Below, one piece after another: positions 35,901-46,765 of a stretch of DNA of 64,000 nt. Below the pieces are notes generated by a model, which was given only the letters and a program-made list of their open reading frames with translations, was not told the origin of the DNA and did no database searches. Every line of letters starts with the position of its first letter. Positions within the stretch are counted from its first letter, which is position 1. Source of the stretch: Rhizophagus clarus (lineage: Eukaryota; Glomeromycota; Glomeromycetes; Glomerales; Glomeraceae); NCBI GenBank assembly GCA_015698045.1, contig BLAL01000054.1, positions 930,001-994,000 on the forward strand, read 5' to 3'. The translations under genes were made by a program, and so were the position numbers.

Positions 35901-36884
35901 ATCCGGATTCTTTGTATTCTTTGGAGGGTTATTATTTTGTTTAGGTTCATTCTTTGGTTGTTGATTCTTTGGTTGCTGTTTAGTCTCATCCGGATTCTTT
36001 GTATTCTTTGGAGGATTATCATTTTGTTTAGGTTCATTTTTTGGTTGTTGATTCTTTGGTTGTTGTTTAGCCTCATCCGGATTCTTTACATTCTTTGGAG
36101 GGTTATCATTTTGTTTAGGTTCATTCTTTGGTTGTTGATTCTTTGGTTGTTGTTTAGTCTCATCCGGATTCTTTGTATTCTTTGGAGGGTTATTATTTTG
36201 TTTAGGTTCATTCTTTGGTTGTTGATTCTTTGGTTGCTGTTTAGTCTCATCCGGATTCTTTGTATTCTTTGGAGGATTATCATTTTGTTTAGGTTCATTC
36301 TTTGGTTGTTGATTCTTTGGTTGTTGTTTAGCCTCATCCGGATTCTTTGTATTCTTTGGAGGGTTATTATTTTGTTTAGGTTCATTCTTTGGTTGGTTAT
36401 TCTTTGGTTGGTTATTCTTTGGTTGTTGTTTAGTCTCATCCGGATTCTTTGTATTCTTTGGAGGATTATCATTTTGTTTAGGTTCATTCTTTGGTTGTTG
36501 ATTCTTTGGTTGTTGTTTAGCCTCATCCGGATTCTTTACATTCTTTGGAGGGTTATCATTTTGTCTAGGTGGTGGTTGGTCCTTGGATTGTTGTTTGGCT
36601 CCACCTGGATTCTTTGCACCATTATCACCATTTGGAGGATTATCATTTTTCTTATTATTATTATTATTATTATTATTTGAATCTGCAGGTGATTTTTTAC
36701 CTTCCTGTCTACGATAAAGAACGTTTTTGTTACTAGGTGAGTCCGGCACACCATTTAAAGAAATTGAATAAACATTTTGACCTTTGCTCAAATTTGCTAA
36801 TATGATCAAACTTGTAACAATAATTAATAACCATATTGTTATTATTGAGGATCCTAATGGGTTTGATATATATGATTTGATCAT
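32981..36884 (-). CDS. Repeat-rich single-pass surface protein, Msb2-type signalling-mucin candidate
   Basis: Three exons: 36884-33626, 33549-33229, 33144-32981; 1,247 residues. A hydrophobic N-terminal segment (about 14-34) looks like a signal peptide or anchor. The bulk is low-complexity: about a dozen 29-residue repeats rich in N, K, P, Q (NPPKNTKNPDETKQQ), then about eleven ~33-residue repeats (KDPQSKNPNDGGKNPQ), a PPPPPTSSK segment and a D/N-rich stretch. After that comes a conserved-looking 110-residue domain (LPWLQVVKSDILPSQF, PEDIAKFAGIPLNY), a TM helix (GIIIGLAVGGSTLIYAGL) and a short basic tail. That order (mucin-like region, juxtamembrane domain, TM, short tail) is the plan of fungal Msb2/Hkr1-type sensors. 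The repeats are poor in Ser/Thr, unlike classic Msb2, so the assignment is tentative. Confidence 0.7.
33990..36570 (-). repeat. Coding minisatellites inside the mucin-like gene
   Basis: 35540-36560 is a tandem array of 87 bp units (29 codons), some differing by 12-15 bp insertions or deletions, all in frame. 34140-35500 is a second array of ~99-105 bp units. High similarity between copies makes length polymorphism likely. The antisense strand stays open across the first array (hydrophobic LWRVIILFRF repeats), which is a mirror artefact. Confidence 0.85.
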
Positions 36885-38758
36885 TTTTGTTAACTTTTTT
36901 TTTGAATATGAGAAAATGCAGCAGAAATATATGATATGATTTTTTGATGAAAAATGTGATTTTTCTATTTAGCCTTTAAAGATTATTATATAAGATTTGA
37001 TTTTTTTTTTCGTAAAATTAAGTTTTTTTTTTTAAGAATGTATATGCGTGTATAATAATACGTACGGTATTAATGTAAGATTAATTCAATTTATCCGGAA
37101 ATAATGAATGAAAAGAATTTCTTAGGAAAAAAAAAAAGAATGTGATTTTAATGTAAATTAAAATAAACGGCATAAAATATGATTTTTTTAAATGCCGAAC
37201 AAAAGTTTAAGAAGCAAGGTCACCAGTGAACCTTGTACTTAAACTAAAGCACATACAAATAAGGATAAATATCCAAAGGTTCTTCGACAGGGTGAGAAAT
37301 GAGGGAAGAGGTTAAAAGGGAATAAAAAAAAAAAAAAAAACAATGGAATTGAAATTATAAAAAATGCATTACCATTTCAGGATGTTTGAGTAACAACAAA
37401 TTAGTAAAGAAAAAAAAAAACTGTATATTCTTGGCATATATCGATTTTAATTAAAATAAAAAAATTTGTTGTAATACATTTAGTGTCGTTGTTGACCAAT
37501 TGTATATTAATTGTTTTTTATTTATAGGAAATTAAGAAATTATATATACGATATTGTATACATTTTTTTAATTTAAAATATCAAATTATAATTCACATTA
37601 CCAAACTGAATAAGGACTATCAATATTTTGGGGAAAATTTTTTTCGCCGAAAATTTGGGAAATAAAAATGCATGTGGCGACATGTATATCATTTAAGGTT
37701 TTACATTTTGCGTTACAATTATATATAATCATTTGTTTTGCTGTACTAGATCGGTCGTATATTACGAATACCGAATTCTTGGTATAGAACGAAATAATTC
37801 GAGGAATTTAAATAATAATTTAATATATCATGGTAGATGGAGTGATTACGTTCATCAATATCGGAAATATAAAAAACGAATTAGATAAGAAGCTTACGAA
37901 GTCAAGAGCGATCAATTAGAGCGATCTTCCTCAGGAAATTCGATGTTTCATGGGATGTTAATCACGTGATATTCAACACAATAAATATTAATGAAAAAAT
38001 GATCCGAATAACTTGAATATTGTATATAACAACAAACAACCATGACATTTATGGTATAATGTTGCATTTCATGTTATAAATTTTGTTTCAGAAAATAACG
38101 TCATACTTGTTGGTGTATCTAACGAACGTCCCTTTCAATCCATTTTATCCAAAATAAGTTCACAAATTATTTCTACTTATTGTACATATACAAGAGATAC
38201 TTTGTTTTGATTATAAAATAAAAATTACTTGTTCGTTTACTCATTTATTAATATTTCATCTTTATAATTTACCAATCGTATTTCAATTCGGTTCAATTCG
38301 GTCATGTTACATTCATTTATTTATGTTTGATAAGCAATTAGTTTCAAGTTATTGCTTCTTATTTTCGAATTTTACACAACCCTGATTAACATTGGCGATA
38401 ATTTATGTCTAAATATATTAAATATATTATCATTGATTTACAGTATATCTCCGCATGGATCGGTGAAAATATTTGTAATTATGTCAATTTTTGGTTAAAA
38501 GAAGACAGCCAATTAAACATAAATTATTAATCACGAATATTATGTAAAAATTACTCTATTTACTTTACTTTATTTTATTTTTGGGGATTTTTTTTCTTTT
38601 GATTCCCTTTTTTAATGTTCAGACCTCCTTTAACGTACAAAAATAGTTATTGTTAACTTGTTCAATTTTGGCTATTGGGTAAAAAATATCTGTATATCTT
38701 GTACATCTTGTACATCTACTTTGATTTACCATAAAAATTAAATCACGTGATTTATCAA
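36885..38758. other. Upstream region of the mucin-like gene; no gene seen
   Basis: 1.9 kb of AT-rich sequence between the mucin-like gene start and the 3' end of the next minus-strand gene. It contains the hairpin at 37205-37244. No coding sequence is supported. Confidence 0.5.
37205..37244. repeat. Imperfect inverted repeat (hairpin)
   Basis: gtttaagaagcaaggtcac is followed at once by cagtgaaccttgtacttaaac; the arms pair over about 17 of 20 positions. It lies about 320 bp upstream of the mucin-like gene start. It could be a small structured RNA, a binding site or a relic of a small transposon. Confidence 0.35.
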
Positions 38759-39007
38759 CTAAATAAATGTTAATCTCATTATCATAATCGATAGAAGAAT
38801 TGACCACATAGTAATTAAGAAAACTTTCAATTTAGATGTATCGGGTAATAAAATTCGTTTCGAATGTAAAATACTTGTGCAATGTGTGTCAAAATATATA
38901 TAAAGTGCATAAGCAGGAAATGATAAGCAATAAGTCAGATTGAAGAAAATATACCTATAAAATGAAAAAAAAAAGTTAGTTATATGTATCAAAAAAAAAA
39001 AAACAAA

Positions 39008-39051
<44 letters not shown>

Positions 39052-40055
39052 AAAAAATCTTACAATCTTCCATCAGTTGGTGAGATTGTGGGAATACCAT
39101 TTCCTAATATATGAAGAAATGATGCAAAAAGTAATAATAATATCTGATTTGGATGTTTAATAATTTTAGGTGAAACGCTTGGTTCTTCATCGGATGGCGA
39201 AAGATCATCCTCATTAGTGATGGGAAGTTGAGCTGATGATTGCTCTTTAACATATTCTCGTGTAGCAAGATAAATACGAACAAACACGATAAATAACGCA
39301 CAATCTGCGCAGAGACCTTTATATTTCATTAAAAAAAAATAAAATTATTAATTTTAATAAAAAAAAAAAAATTTTTCTTTTTTTAAAAAAAAAGGTAAGA
39401 AATTTGTTACCTTGAGCTTTGAACCAAATTGCATCAAGAGGCCAAGGTAAGACAATATCCAACAAAGTTACCATAATTACATAAATCGCAATGAACGCAA
39501 AAAAAAAACTTGAAGTAATTTTTCCTCCTTGATGTAATAATAATAAAATACAAACTTCCCAAATATTATGCAAAATACCAAAAGTTGACCATAATTTCCC
39601 TGTATCTAAATAGAATAATGCAATTCCAGCAACAGAAGTAAATACAATATAGTAAGCTATAGCTTTATTAAACCAAGTAGCGGGAATTCTACTTCCATTC
39701 TCTTGATATATATATGTAACATATTTTTTCGGTAAATCTCGATTTGAGGCCCAAATTAATGAGTAATAGCCAGATAAAATCGAAGTAATAATTAAAAACA
39801 AAAGTGAAGTATCATAACTTTGTTGATCAAAATCTATTAAAAAATAAATCTTTGAATTAAATAATAATGACAAAACAATAAATATCAATAATTGAAAAAA
39901 TACAAACTATCGAGTTCTTCATGCCATGTCGGATATCCTGTAAAACGAGAAGGTGCTGCAATAGGATAGCGGGAATTTTTATTTAACGCAAAAGACAAAA
40001 GCAAAAGGATTAATATTACAAAATAGGTTATAACAGTACATCCACGATAAGACAT
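38759..40055 (-). CDS. Multi-pass membrane protein of unknown function
   Basis: Four exons: 40055-39908, 39833-39411, 39304-39064, 38954-38759; phases agree and give 335 residues. About eight hydrophobic segments: TVITYFVILILLLLSFAL near the N-terminus, then SLLFLIITSILSGYYSLI, YYIVFTSVAGIALFYL, a segment ending WEVCILLLLHQGGK, FAFIAIYVIMVTLLDIV, CALFIVFVRIYL, LLLLFASFLHILG and a C-terminal pair. A charged acidic loop (EDDLSPSDEEPSVSP) lies between the sixth and seventh, probably cytosolic. I do not recognise the family. Neighbours give no clear functional hint. Confidence 0.78.
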
Positions 40056-40351
40056 TTTTATTATTATTATTTCGTAACAACTATTATTTGAACGAGGCTA
40101 AGTAGGAAAACTTGTTCCTGGTAACTTTCCGGTTACTTTACAAGAAGATAACAAATATGGTTCATCATCGACAAATCATAATTCGTAAAATTGTAATACA
40201 TTCTTATTTTTATGTCACAAAATTCTACATAATAAGTACAGCGAAAATCTATCCCGGAATATTCGACATAATACGAACGAGGTACATAAACAACAGAATT
40301 TTGGTGTAAAACTGTAATACATTAATTAATTTATTAGGCAAAAAATTAAAT

Positions 40352-42382
40352 TCATATATCACGTGATACATTCGTATTTGTATTAAGGCCAAGACTTATC
40401 ATTTTATCAGATATCGCATTTTGCATTAACCATTTTACGGCTTCCTCCATATTTCCTTCAGTGGTGTATAAAGCTTTTTTTGAATTTCTCTCCGAATATC
40501 CCATCTCCATCAACTGATTTATATGATCTTGTGATGGTTTATATTTCCAAACTGTGTCAATTATCATTTTATCAGATACCGCATTTTGCATTAACCAATT
40601 TATGGCTTCCTCCATATTTCCTTCAGTGGTGTATAAAGCTTTTTTTGAATTTCTCTCCGAATATCCCATCTCCATCAACTGATCTACATGATCTTGCGAT
40701 GGTTTATATTTCCAGACTGTGTCACTGTCATTTATCAATTTATCAGGTACCGCATTTTGCAGTAACCAATTTACAGCTTCCTCCATATTTCCTTCAGTGG
40801 TGTATAAAGCTTTTTTTGACATTCTCTCCGAATATCCCATCCCCGTCAATTGATCTATATGATCTTGTGATGGTTTATATTTCGCATTTTGCATTAGCCA
40901 ATTTGCAGCTTCCTCCATATTTCCTTCAGTGATGTATAAAGCTTTTTTTGAAATATTCCCCGAATATCCCATCTTCATCAACTGATCTATATGATCTTGT
41001 GATGGTTTATATTTCCAGACTGCGTCCAAAGTCATCTGTCGACCATGACCATGAGTTTGTGATGATACTTCTCGTCTAAATCCTCCCTTTCCTCTTCCTC
41101 TGCCCCTTCTCTCGTTATATGGTTGTCGATTTTGATCATTATTCCTTCGATATTCATAATTACCCTTACTATTATTATCATTATTATTATTATGTGAATT
41201 CTTCCCTAATGATTCTTGCGAGGTGTGTGAAATAGAATCCATTGCATCAGAAATATTGTTAATTGGCAAATTATCTAAACCGATAGCAAATTTATTTTTA
41301 AAAGGTAAAAAATTTCCTTCTGGGTTATGTTCTTTATTCGAGTTATGATCATCAATTATAGCGAAAGATATGTGACGATAAGTCCTAGGTAAATTCTCTC
41401 CACCACCAGCGTATTCGGTTGAAATCACTTCGTAAAATAATTCTGCCATAATAGACGGTGGGTTACGATAAGCCCCGCATCCAAATGCACTGAGAACTAT
41501 CGCGTCATGGCCTTTTTAATAAATAAGAAATATAAATATCTTAATATGTTGATTATGAGATTTTATAAACTTAAATGAAACGCACCATTAACTAGTCCTA
41601 TATTAAGAATCGCTTGAATTTTCCGTCGTGTTAATATTTTTGCTTGAGGGGCTAATGTAAATTCTCCAGTGTAATTTTTAATCAATTTTGGGCGACGCAT
41701 TGCTGCCACTGCCTATCAGGAATTTAATAGTAACGATGTTGTTTTTTTGACTGCATTTTATTAAGAACCAAAAAAAAAAAAGGTTAAAATCTCCATACCA
41801 CAAAAGACATCATCTCAGGAACTTCCAAAAATTCATATTGATCCTGCTCACTCGATCTAATAACTGTTGCGTTAGGACAATATATTCCCCCTATTTCCGG
41901 TATGGGATACCAATCTTTTTTATTAGGTTCATGATACTGGAAAAGATTAGTACGACGAAATAGATTCTCTTCTTGAGCTCCCGCTCCACTTTTATACCCT
42001 ATTTCGAAATACATTTCATTATTACTAAAAATAACGGTAATATCCAAATTAAATTCTTAAGGAATAGATTTTTACCTCCCCCAACATTTGTTGCACAAGC
42101 CATGTTTAATACCAATGGTCTAAAACCATTCTTCTTTAATTCCAAAGCTTCTATTATACAATCACTGTTCACGACTTTTATAACTGGTTTCTCTTGTTTT
42201 TCAGAAACAATTTCTCTTGGCAACTTTGAACCGTTTTCATAAAATTTTGCTTTTGCAATTTCAGCTTCAATACTTTTAGCATCGAGTTCATTGACTTTGT
42301 TAGTTGGTGAGTGAAAGTATTTATATGTGGAGAAAGCTGTAATCGTTTCCTTTTGAACAACTACACGCTGAGATTTTTGCAT
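40352..42382 (-). CDS. Microbial-type poly(ADP-ribose) glycohydrolase with four UBA domains
   Basis: Four exons: 42382-42076, 41998-41799, 41712-41586, 41511-40352; 597 residues. The N-terminal half matches the microbial-type PARG family (DUF2263/TIGR02452): LVLNMACATNVGGGYKSGAG, AQEENLFRRTNL (the catalytic Gln-Glu-Glu loop after the GGG motif, near residues 101-112) and the C-terminal strand IVLSAFGCGAYRNPPS. A disordered RG-rich linker (RRGRGRGKGGFRRE) follows. The C-terminal part carries four tandem UBA domains of about 43-57 residues, each with DQL..MGYS......KAL..TEGNMEEA..WL. PARG removes ADP-ribose chains and UBA binds ubiquitin, so the protein probably acts on ubiquitylated or ubiquitin-proximal ADP-ribosylated targets; that link is inference. 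It is divergent from YJU2B with 249 bp between starts. Confidence 0.9.
40400..41020 (-). repeat. Tandem in-frame duplications encoding UBA domains
   Basis: Four copies with long near-identical stretches (for example the DNA for KALYTTEGNMEEA recurs at about 40460, 40625, 40800 and 40930). Unit length varies from about 135 to 175 bp because the spacers differ. Nucleotide-level similarity indicates recent duplication. Confidence 0.85.
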
Positions 42383-42631
42383 ATTGAATAAGCTGAAAGA
42401 GAAAAAAGGTCGAGAGGTAACGCGGTCCTAATATACGCAGTGAGCCGCAGACGCAGTAAATCAAATATGAACAATGACACAACCTGTATCTAATTGATGT
42501 CACACAAGATCTAATGAAAAATGCGCATACCAACTGCCAAGCATGGATAAAAAAAAAAACACGTCACAATAACCAAAAATTTTTTGAACTTCGTCATTAG
42601 TTGTAATAGCATTAATTAACAGAATTATAAG
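42383..42631. promoter_or_regulatory. Bidirectional promoter region, PARG-UBA / YJU2B
   Basis: Only 249 bp separate the two divergent start codons. It is less AT-rich than the surroundings and has no obvious TATA arrangement serving one side only. Confidence 0.5.
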
Positions 42632-44406
42632 ATGCAACCTTTTAATAAATATTATCCGCCTGATTGGACTCCAGAGAAAGTGTGTATTGTTTTATTAGTT
42701 CAATTTATTTCCGATAATTGCTAACAATTTTTCATAAATTAAAGGGTTCCGTTAATAAATTTGTTGGAAAACATCCACTGGGCGATCGTGCACGTAAAAT
42801 CGATCAAGGCATTTTAATTGTCAGGTTTGCATTCTCGTATAAATTTCAACAAATAATAGTCCTTTAGATTGAAACTGAATAAGTTGCGTGTTTTGTGAAA
42901 TGTATAAAACTCGCAAGATTCGAATTACCTTTCAATATCTGGTGTGAAGGATGTGGAAATCATGTTGGCAAAGGTAGTATCTTTATACCTTTTTTTGTTT
43001 GTTGTTTCTAAAAGTCTAATCACTCAATTACTTTTGTATAGGCGTTCGATATAATGCTGAAAAAAAGAAGATAGGAAAATATTTTAGTACACCAATATTC
43101 AGTTTTCGGATGAAATGCCATTTATGTGATAATTGGATAGAAATTCACACAGATCCTAAGGTAAAAGGAACAAATCATAGAATGTTTTTTTTTTATATTA
43201 TAATTATTTATTTTGTGATATTTTATTCAGAATGCTGAATATTTGGTTGTCTCTGGAGCTCGTAAAAAAATCGAAACTTGGGAACCCGAAGATTCTGAAG
43301 TTATTAAATTAAAAGGTATACTTTTTTTCGCAGTGTTATTTTAATGTGTTAAAATCATTATTTATCTTTTATTACTCTAATAGATGATGATGAAGCTAAG
43401 AAAATGGTTGATGATGCATTATATAAGCTTGAATATTCTGTTAAAGATGAACTTAGATCTAAAGAAGCTCTTCCTATTTTAACGCAACTTCAAGTATGTC
43501 TTATACTATCAAATTATTTGTAACAGTTAGTTAATAACGAATTTCACAATAACTTCTTTCCCTTGAAGAGGTTAAATGATAAGCAATGGGCAGATCCATA
43601 TACACATTCACAGCGAATGCGCAAAATATTTAGAGTATGAATTTTCTTTACAATATAATTTACATAATTACAAGATTATTGACTCCTTTGTTTTTTTTGA
43701 AAGGAAGAAAAAAAAGAGCTCGAAGCTAAGAAACGTGTAGATGAAGAAATATGTGATAGAAATGCATTATCAATACCACTTTTACCAGAATCTGAGGAAG
43801 ACATAGTTAAAGCACGAACAACTGAGTTTTCAGGTCTTTTTTTTTTTTTCAAAAAAAAAAAAAAAATTAATTTCATTTCATTTTATTTTTATTCTATATA
43901 AAATTATTTTATTTATTTTCCGTTATTATAGATCATTTACTTGAAAAAGCTCAAAAACGTAAATTAGAAATAACAGCTTCATCCATATTTAACAAACAAA
44001 CTTCAAAATCTAAAAAATCAAAATTCCGTACTCATGATTCTAAAGATAATTTCGCAAAATTATCAGCAATTGTAGCAGTAAATACTAAACTTAAAACAGA
44101 TCCCTTTTTAAAAGATAATGATTGGAATACCGGAAATAATACTGAAAAAGGTGGTGAAAATAACAAAGATTTGGTTATTATAAAGAAAAAAGAAAATAAT
44201 CATCAGCAATCAGAAGTGTTAGATTCTGGAAATATTATTTCAGTGAATGATAAAAATCATAAAGGTAAGGTAAATCGATAACTTTATTGATACATTTTTA
44301 CAACAATTTATATACTTATCCATTTGTTTATTTAGGCACTACTACAGGAATATCTTTAGTTAGTGCTGATTATGATGATGATGACGATGATGAAATTTCT
44401 AAATAA
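42632..44406 (+). CDS. YJU2B: YJU2B / CCDC130-family pre-mRNA splicing factor
   Basis: Ten exons: 42632-42679, 42745-42824, 42918-42973, 43042-43160, 43231-43315, 43384-43493, 43569-43634, 43704-43833, 43932-44264, 44336-44406; 365 residues. It opens with [20 protein letters not shown] and has the family zinc-binding core: two Cys pairs (IWCEGCGNH and [10 protein letters not shown]) around [18 protein letters not shown], then [15 protein letters not shown]. The HPLGDRARK segment and the start [10 protein letters not shown] distinguish it from the paralogue YJU2/CWC16. The C-terminus is charged and ends in an Asp run (YDDDDDDE). Family role: spliceosome-associated step, nucleus. It fits a genome with this many introns. 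Confidence 0.93.
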
Positions 44407-44619
44407 TATTAGATAAATTATTTGTTCTATAATCTTTGTTTTAATTTTCTTTATTTTTAATTGAAATCTTTTTCGTTTTGTACTGAGCAAATTATCAAAT
44501 AATCGCTCATAAAAATTAAAAAGAATGTAACATATAATTATATTGAAATTCAGTTTATATTAATATAAAGTTAATAATAATACCATTGATAGTACTAATT
44601 ACAATAACTGAAATGAGAA

Positions 44620-45113
44620 TTAATCAGTTTGAGGTGGTGGACCGGGCCTGTAAAAGGGTTTACCGGCCTTATGACTATAAATTGCCATTTTATAATTAAT
44701 TACTTTTGAGACGATAAAATAAGGATAAAAAGAGATGATAATACTTACAATTGCCACCACGCGGCTAGATTCATTAATACAAATTATTAGAATTTTAAAT
44801 CATAAGGAAGAAACAACTGAATTATAATTTACTTACCGATAAACGGAAGAGAAAATCCTGTACCAAGGAATAAACCCATTTTTACAGCAAGACCTGCCTT
44901 ACTCTTAGTGCTGAAAGGGAGATGCTAATAATTTATAAAGGTGAATCTCATTTTAAAACAATACTTGCGAAATAATCAAAATAGTTGAAATAAAAAATTA
45001 AGATAAGAACTAACCGAACCATCAACATTCTCCCAATGATAAGCACCATCGCGCATTGGACGAGCTAATACACGGGAGCGGATAGTTGAACGAGCAAAAA
45101 CGGAAGGATTCAT
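44620..45113 (-). CDS. COX8: Cytochrome c oxidase subunit 8 (fungal COX8; animal COX7C)
   Basis: Four exons: 45113-45015, 44924-44837, 44764-44749 (16 bp) and 44674-44620; 85 residues. The N-terminal 33 residues are Arg/Ser-rich and acid-poor, as in a mitochondrial presequence (MNPSVFARSTIRSRVL). The mature part has the family core HLPFSTKSKAGLAVKMGLFL, then GTGFSLPFIAAWWQL as the single TM helix and a short basic tail (HKAGKPFY). It is a small structural subunit of complex IV in the inner membrane. Correct reading of the TM helix needs the 16 bp microexon. It shares a 155 bp divergent promoter with RRP4. Confidence 0.93.
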
Positions 45114-45268
45114 GTTTATTAAAGAGTGAAATTAAGTGCTTTTTTTTGGATTAAGATATTTAAAATGCATATCGATCTGCTACTGATTAGCCAATAATCA
45201 CAAATCACTAATTTTTTATTTCGGTTGTGATAAGTCGCGCTCGCGTCTTTTTTCTCGATTTTTCAACA
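45114..45268. promoter_or_regulatory. Bidirectional promoter region, COX8 / RRP4
   Basis: 155 bp between divergent start codons. It includes the relatively GC-rich tcgcgctcgcg-like segment near 45235-45245 just before the RRP4 start. Confidence 0.5.
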
Positions 45269-46765
45269 ATGACTTTTCAATTCCTTTCTCCAAAGCCGCA
45301 CTCGTATACAGATAAAGTTGATGCAGATGGAGATATTGATATGCTCCTTAAAACAGAAAGAGAAAATTTCGAGACGAAAGTTGTAACTCCTGGCGAACTC
45401 GTAACTCATGCTACGCAATATATGGGGTTTGTTTCAGATTTTATCAGAAATCGCATTTTATGTGAAGATTAAATTAATATTAATTTAGAGGTCATGGAAC
45501 TTATACAAATGAAACAAATGAACGTTTGTCATCGGTAGCTGGTGTGGTCGACCGCGTTAACAAATTAATTTCTATACGCCCCTTACACACGAGGTATTTT
45601 TAAGTAATATTTGTACTTTATTTCGCATATGTTATTAAATAGATTCTTTCATTTATAGGTACACAGGTGAAATTGGAGATTTAGTAATTGGCAGAATTAC
45701 CGAAGTAAGCTACAATGATTTAATCAAATGATAAATTTTATACGAAAGTTTGCGCGCAAGTTTAGAAGTATTAAAGTTTATATGGAAGTGTTTTGTATGA
45801 ATCTGGTATTAAACTTGGACTGACTTCCTAATTGACAAATTAATTTTATGATAGGTTTCGCAAAGAAGATGGAAAGTTGATATAAATTCAAGACAAGATG
45901 CAGTATTGTTATTGTCGGCTATTAACCTTCCCGGTGGCGTACAAGTAATGTTATGGAACAAGTTTTTCGATTTTTTTACTTGGCACATTATTTATAATTA
46001 CTTGTATGTAGAGACGTAAAACTGAAGCAGATGAACTTCAAATGAGAAAGTTTTTCTCCGAGGGAGATTTACTAGTGGTATTGCATCAATTTAAAATTTA
46101 ATCATCTTATAACTCATCTAAAAATATGCTAATATTTATTTCAGGCAGAAGTACAAGGAACTTTTCAGGATGGTTCTTTTTCATTACACACAAGAATTTT
46201 GAAATATGGCAAGGTACAAAATAACTAAATAGTGTTATTATAATTAAAAATATTTATATGTTAATATAGATCAATTCTTGTCTATTTCTATAAGTTACGT
46301 AATGGTTCTTTTGTTATAGTTCCACCGGCACTTGTTCAGCGATGTAAGACACATTTTCATACATTACCATGTGGAGTTAATTTGACTTTAGGTTTAAATG
46401 GTTATATTTGGGTGAGCAAACATACAACACAAACAGTTGAAGAATTTGCTATTTATTCTAATGAAAACGAGGTAACAAATCTGACAATATTATCTTATAA
46501 TCCGTATTGCATTCTTCTAATATAAGTTCATTTTTAATTATAGGAAATTGATCAAGAAAATCGTGAAGCAATTGCGCGAGTTTGTAATAGCATCAGTGCA
46601 TTGAGCCGCCATTTCATGTGCATAAATGATAAAACGATAGTGTTAGCGTATGAAGCTTCTTTAAATTTCCCAGTTAAAGATTTATTAAAATTAGACGTGA
46701 TGGTAATTATAACAAATGAAGTGAATGAAAAAATGACTTCATTAAAGGCTGGCATGAGAAGATAG
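45269..46765 (+). CDS. RRP4: Exosome complex component RRP4 (EXOSC2)
   Basis: Eight exons: 45269-45426, 45489-45593, 45659-45704, 45855-45944, 46012-46077, 46145-46213, 46295-46471, 46544-46765; 310 residues. N-terminal domain with VVTPGELV and GHGTY; S1 domain with [37 protein letters not shown] and LPGGVQRRK; then [20 protein letters not shown], the strand block [16 protein letters not shown], and a KH-type C-terminus ([19 protein letters not shown] in part). These follow the order in human and yeast RRP4. It forms part of the RNA-binding cap of the exosome, in nucleus and cytoplasm, for 3'-5' RNA processing. The exon 1-2 junction gives MGGHGTY where animals have MRGHGTY. Confidence 0.94.

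Noticed and set aside
34511..36076. 521-codon minus-strand ORF rich in QRIRM repeats
   Set aside because: Alternative frame of the same minisatellite; the frame with signal peptide and spliced TM exon is the real one.
35538..36680. 380-codon plus-strand ORF of hydrophobic repeats
   Set aside because: Antisense mirror of the NPPKNTKNPDE coding repeats of the minus-strand mucin-like gene.
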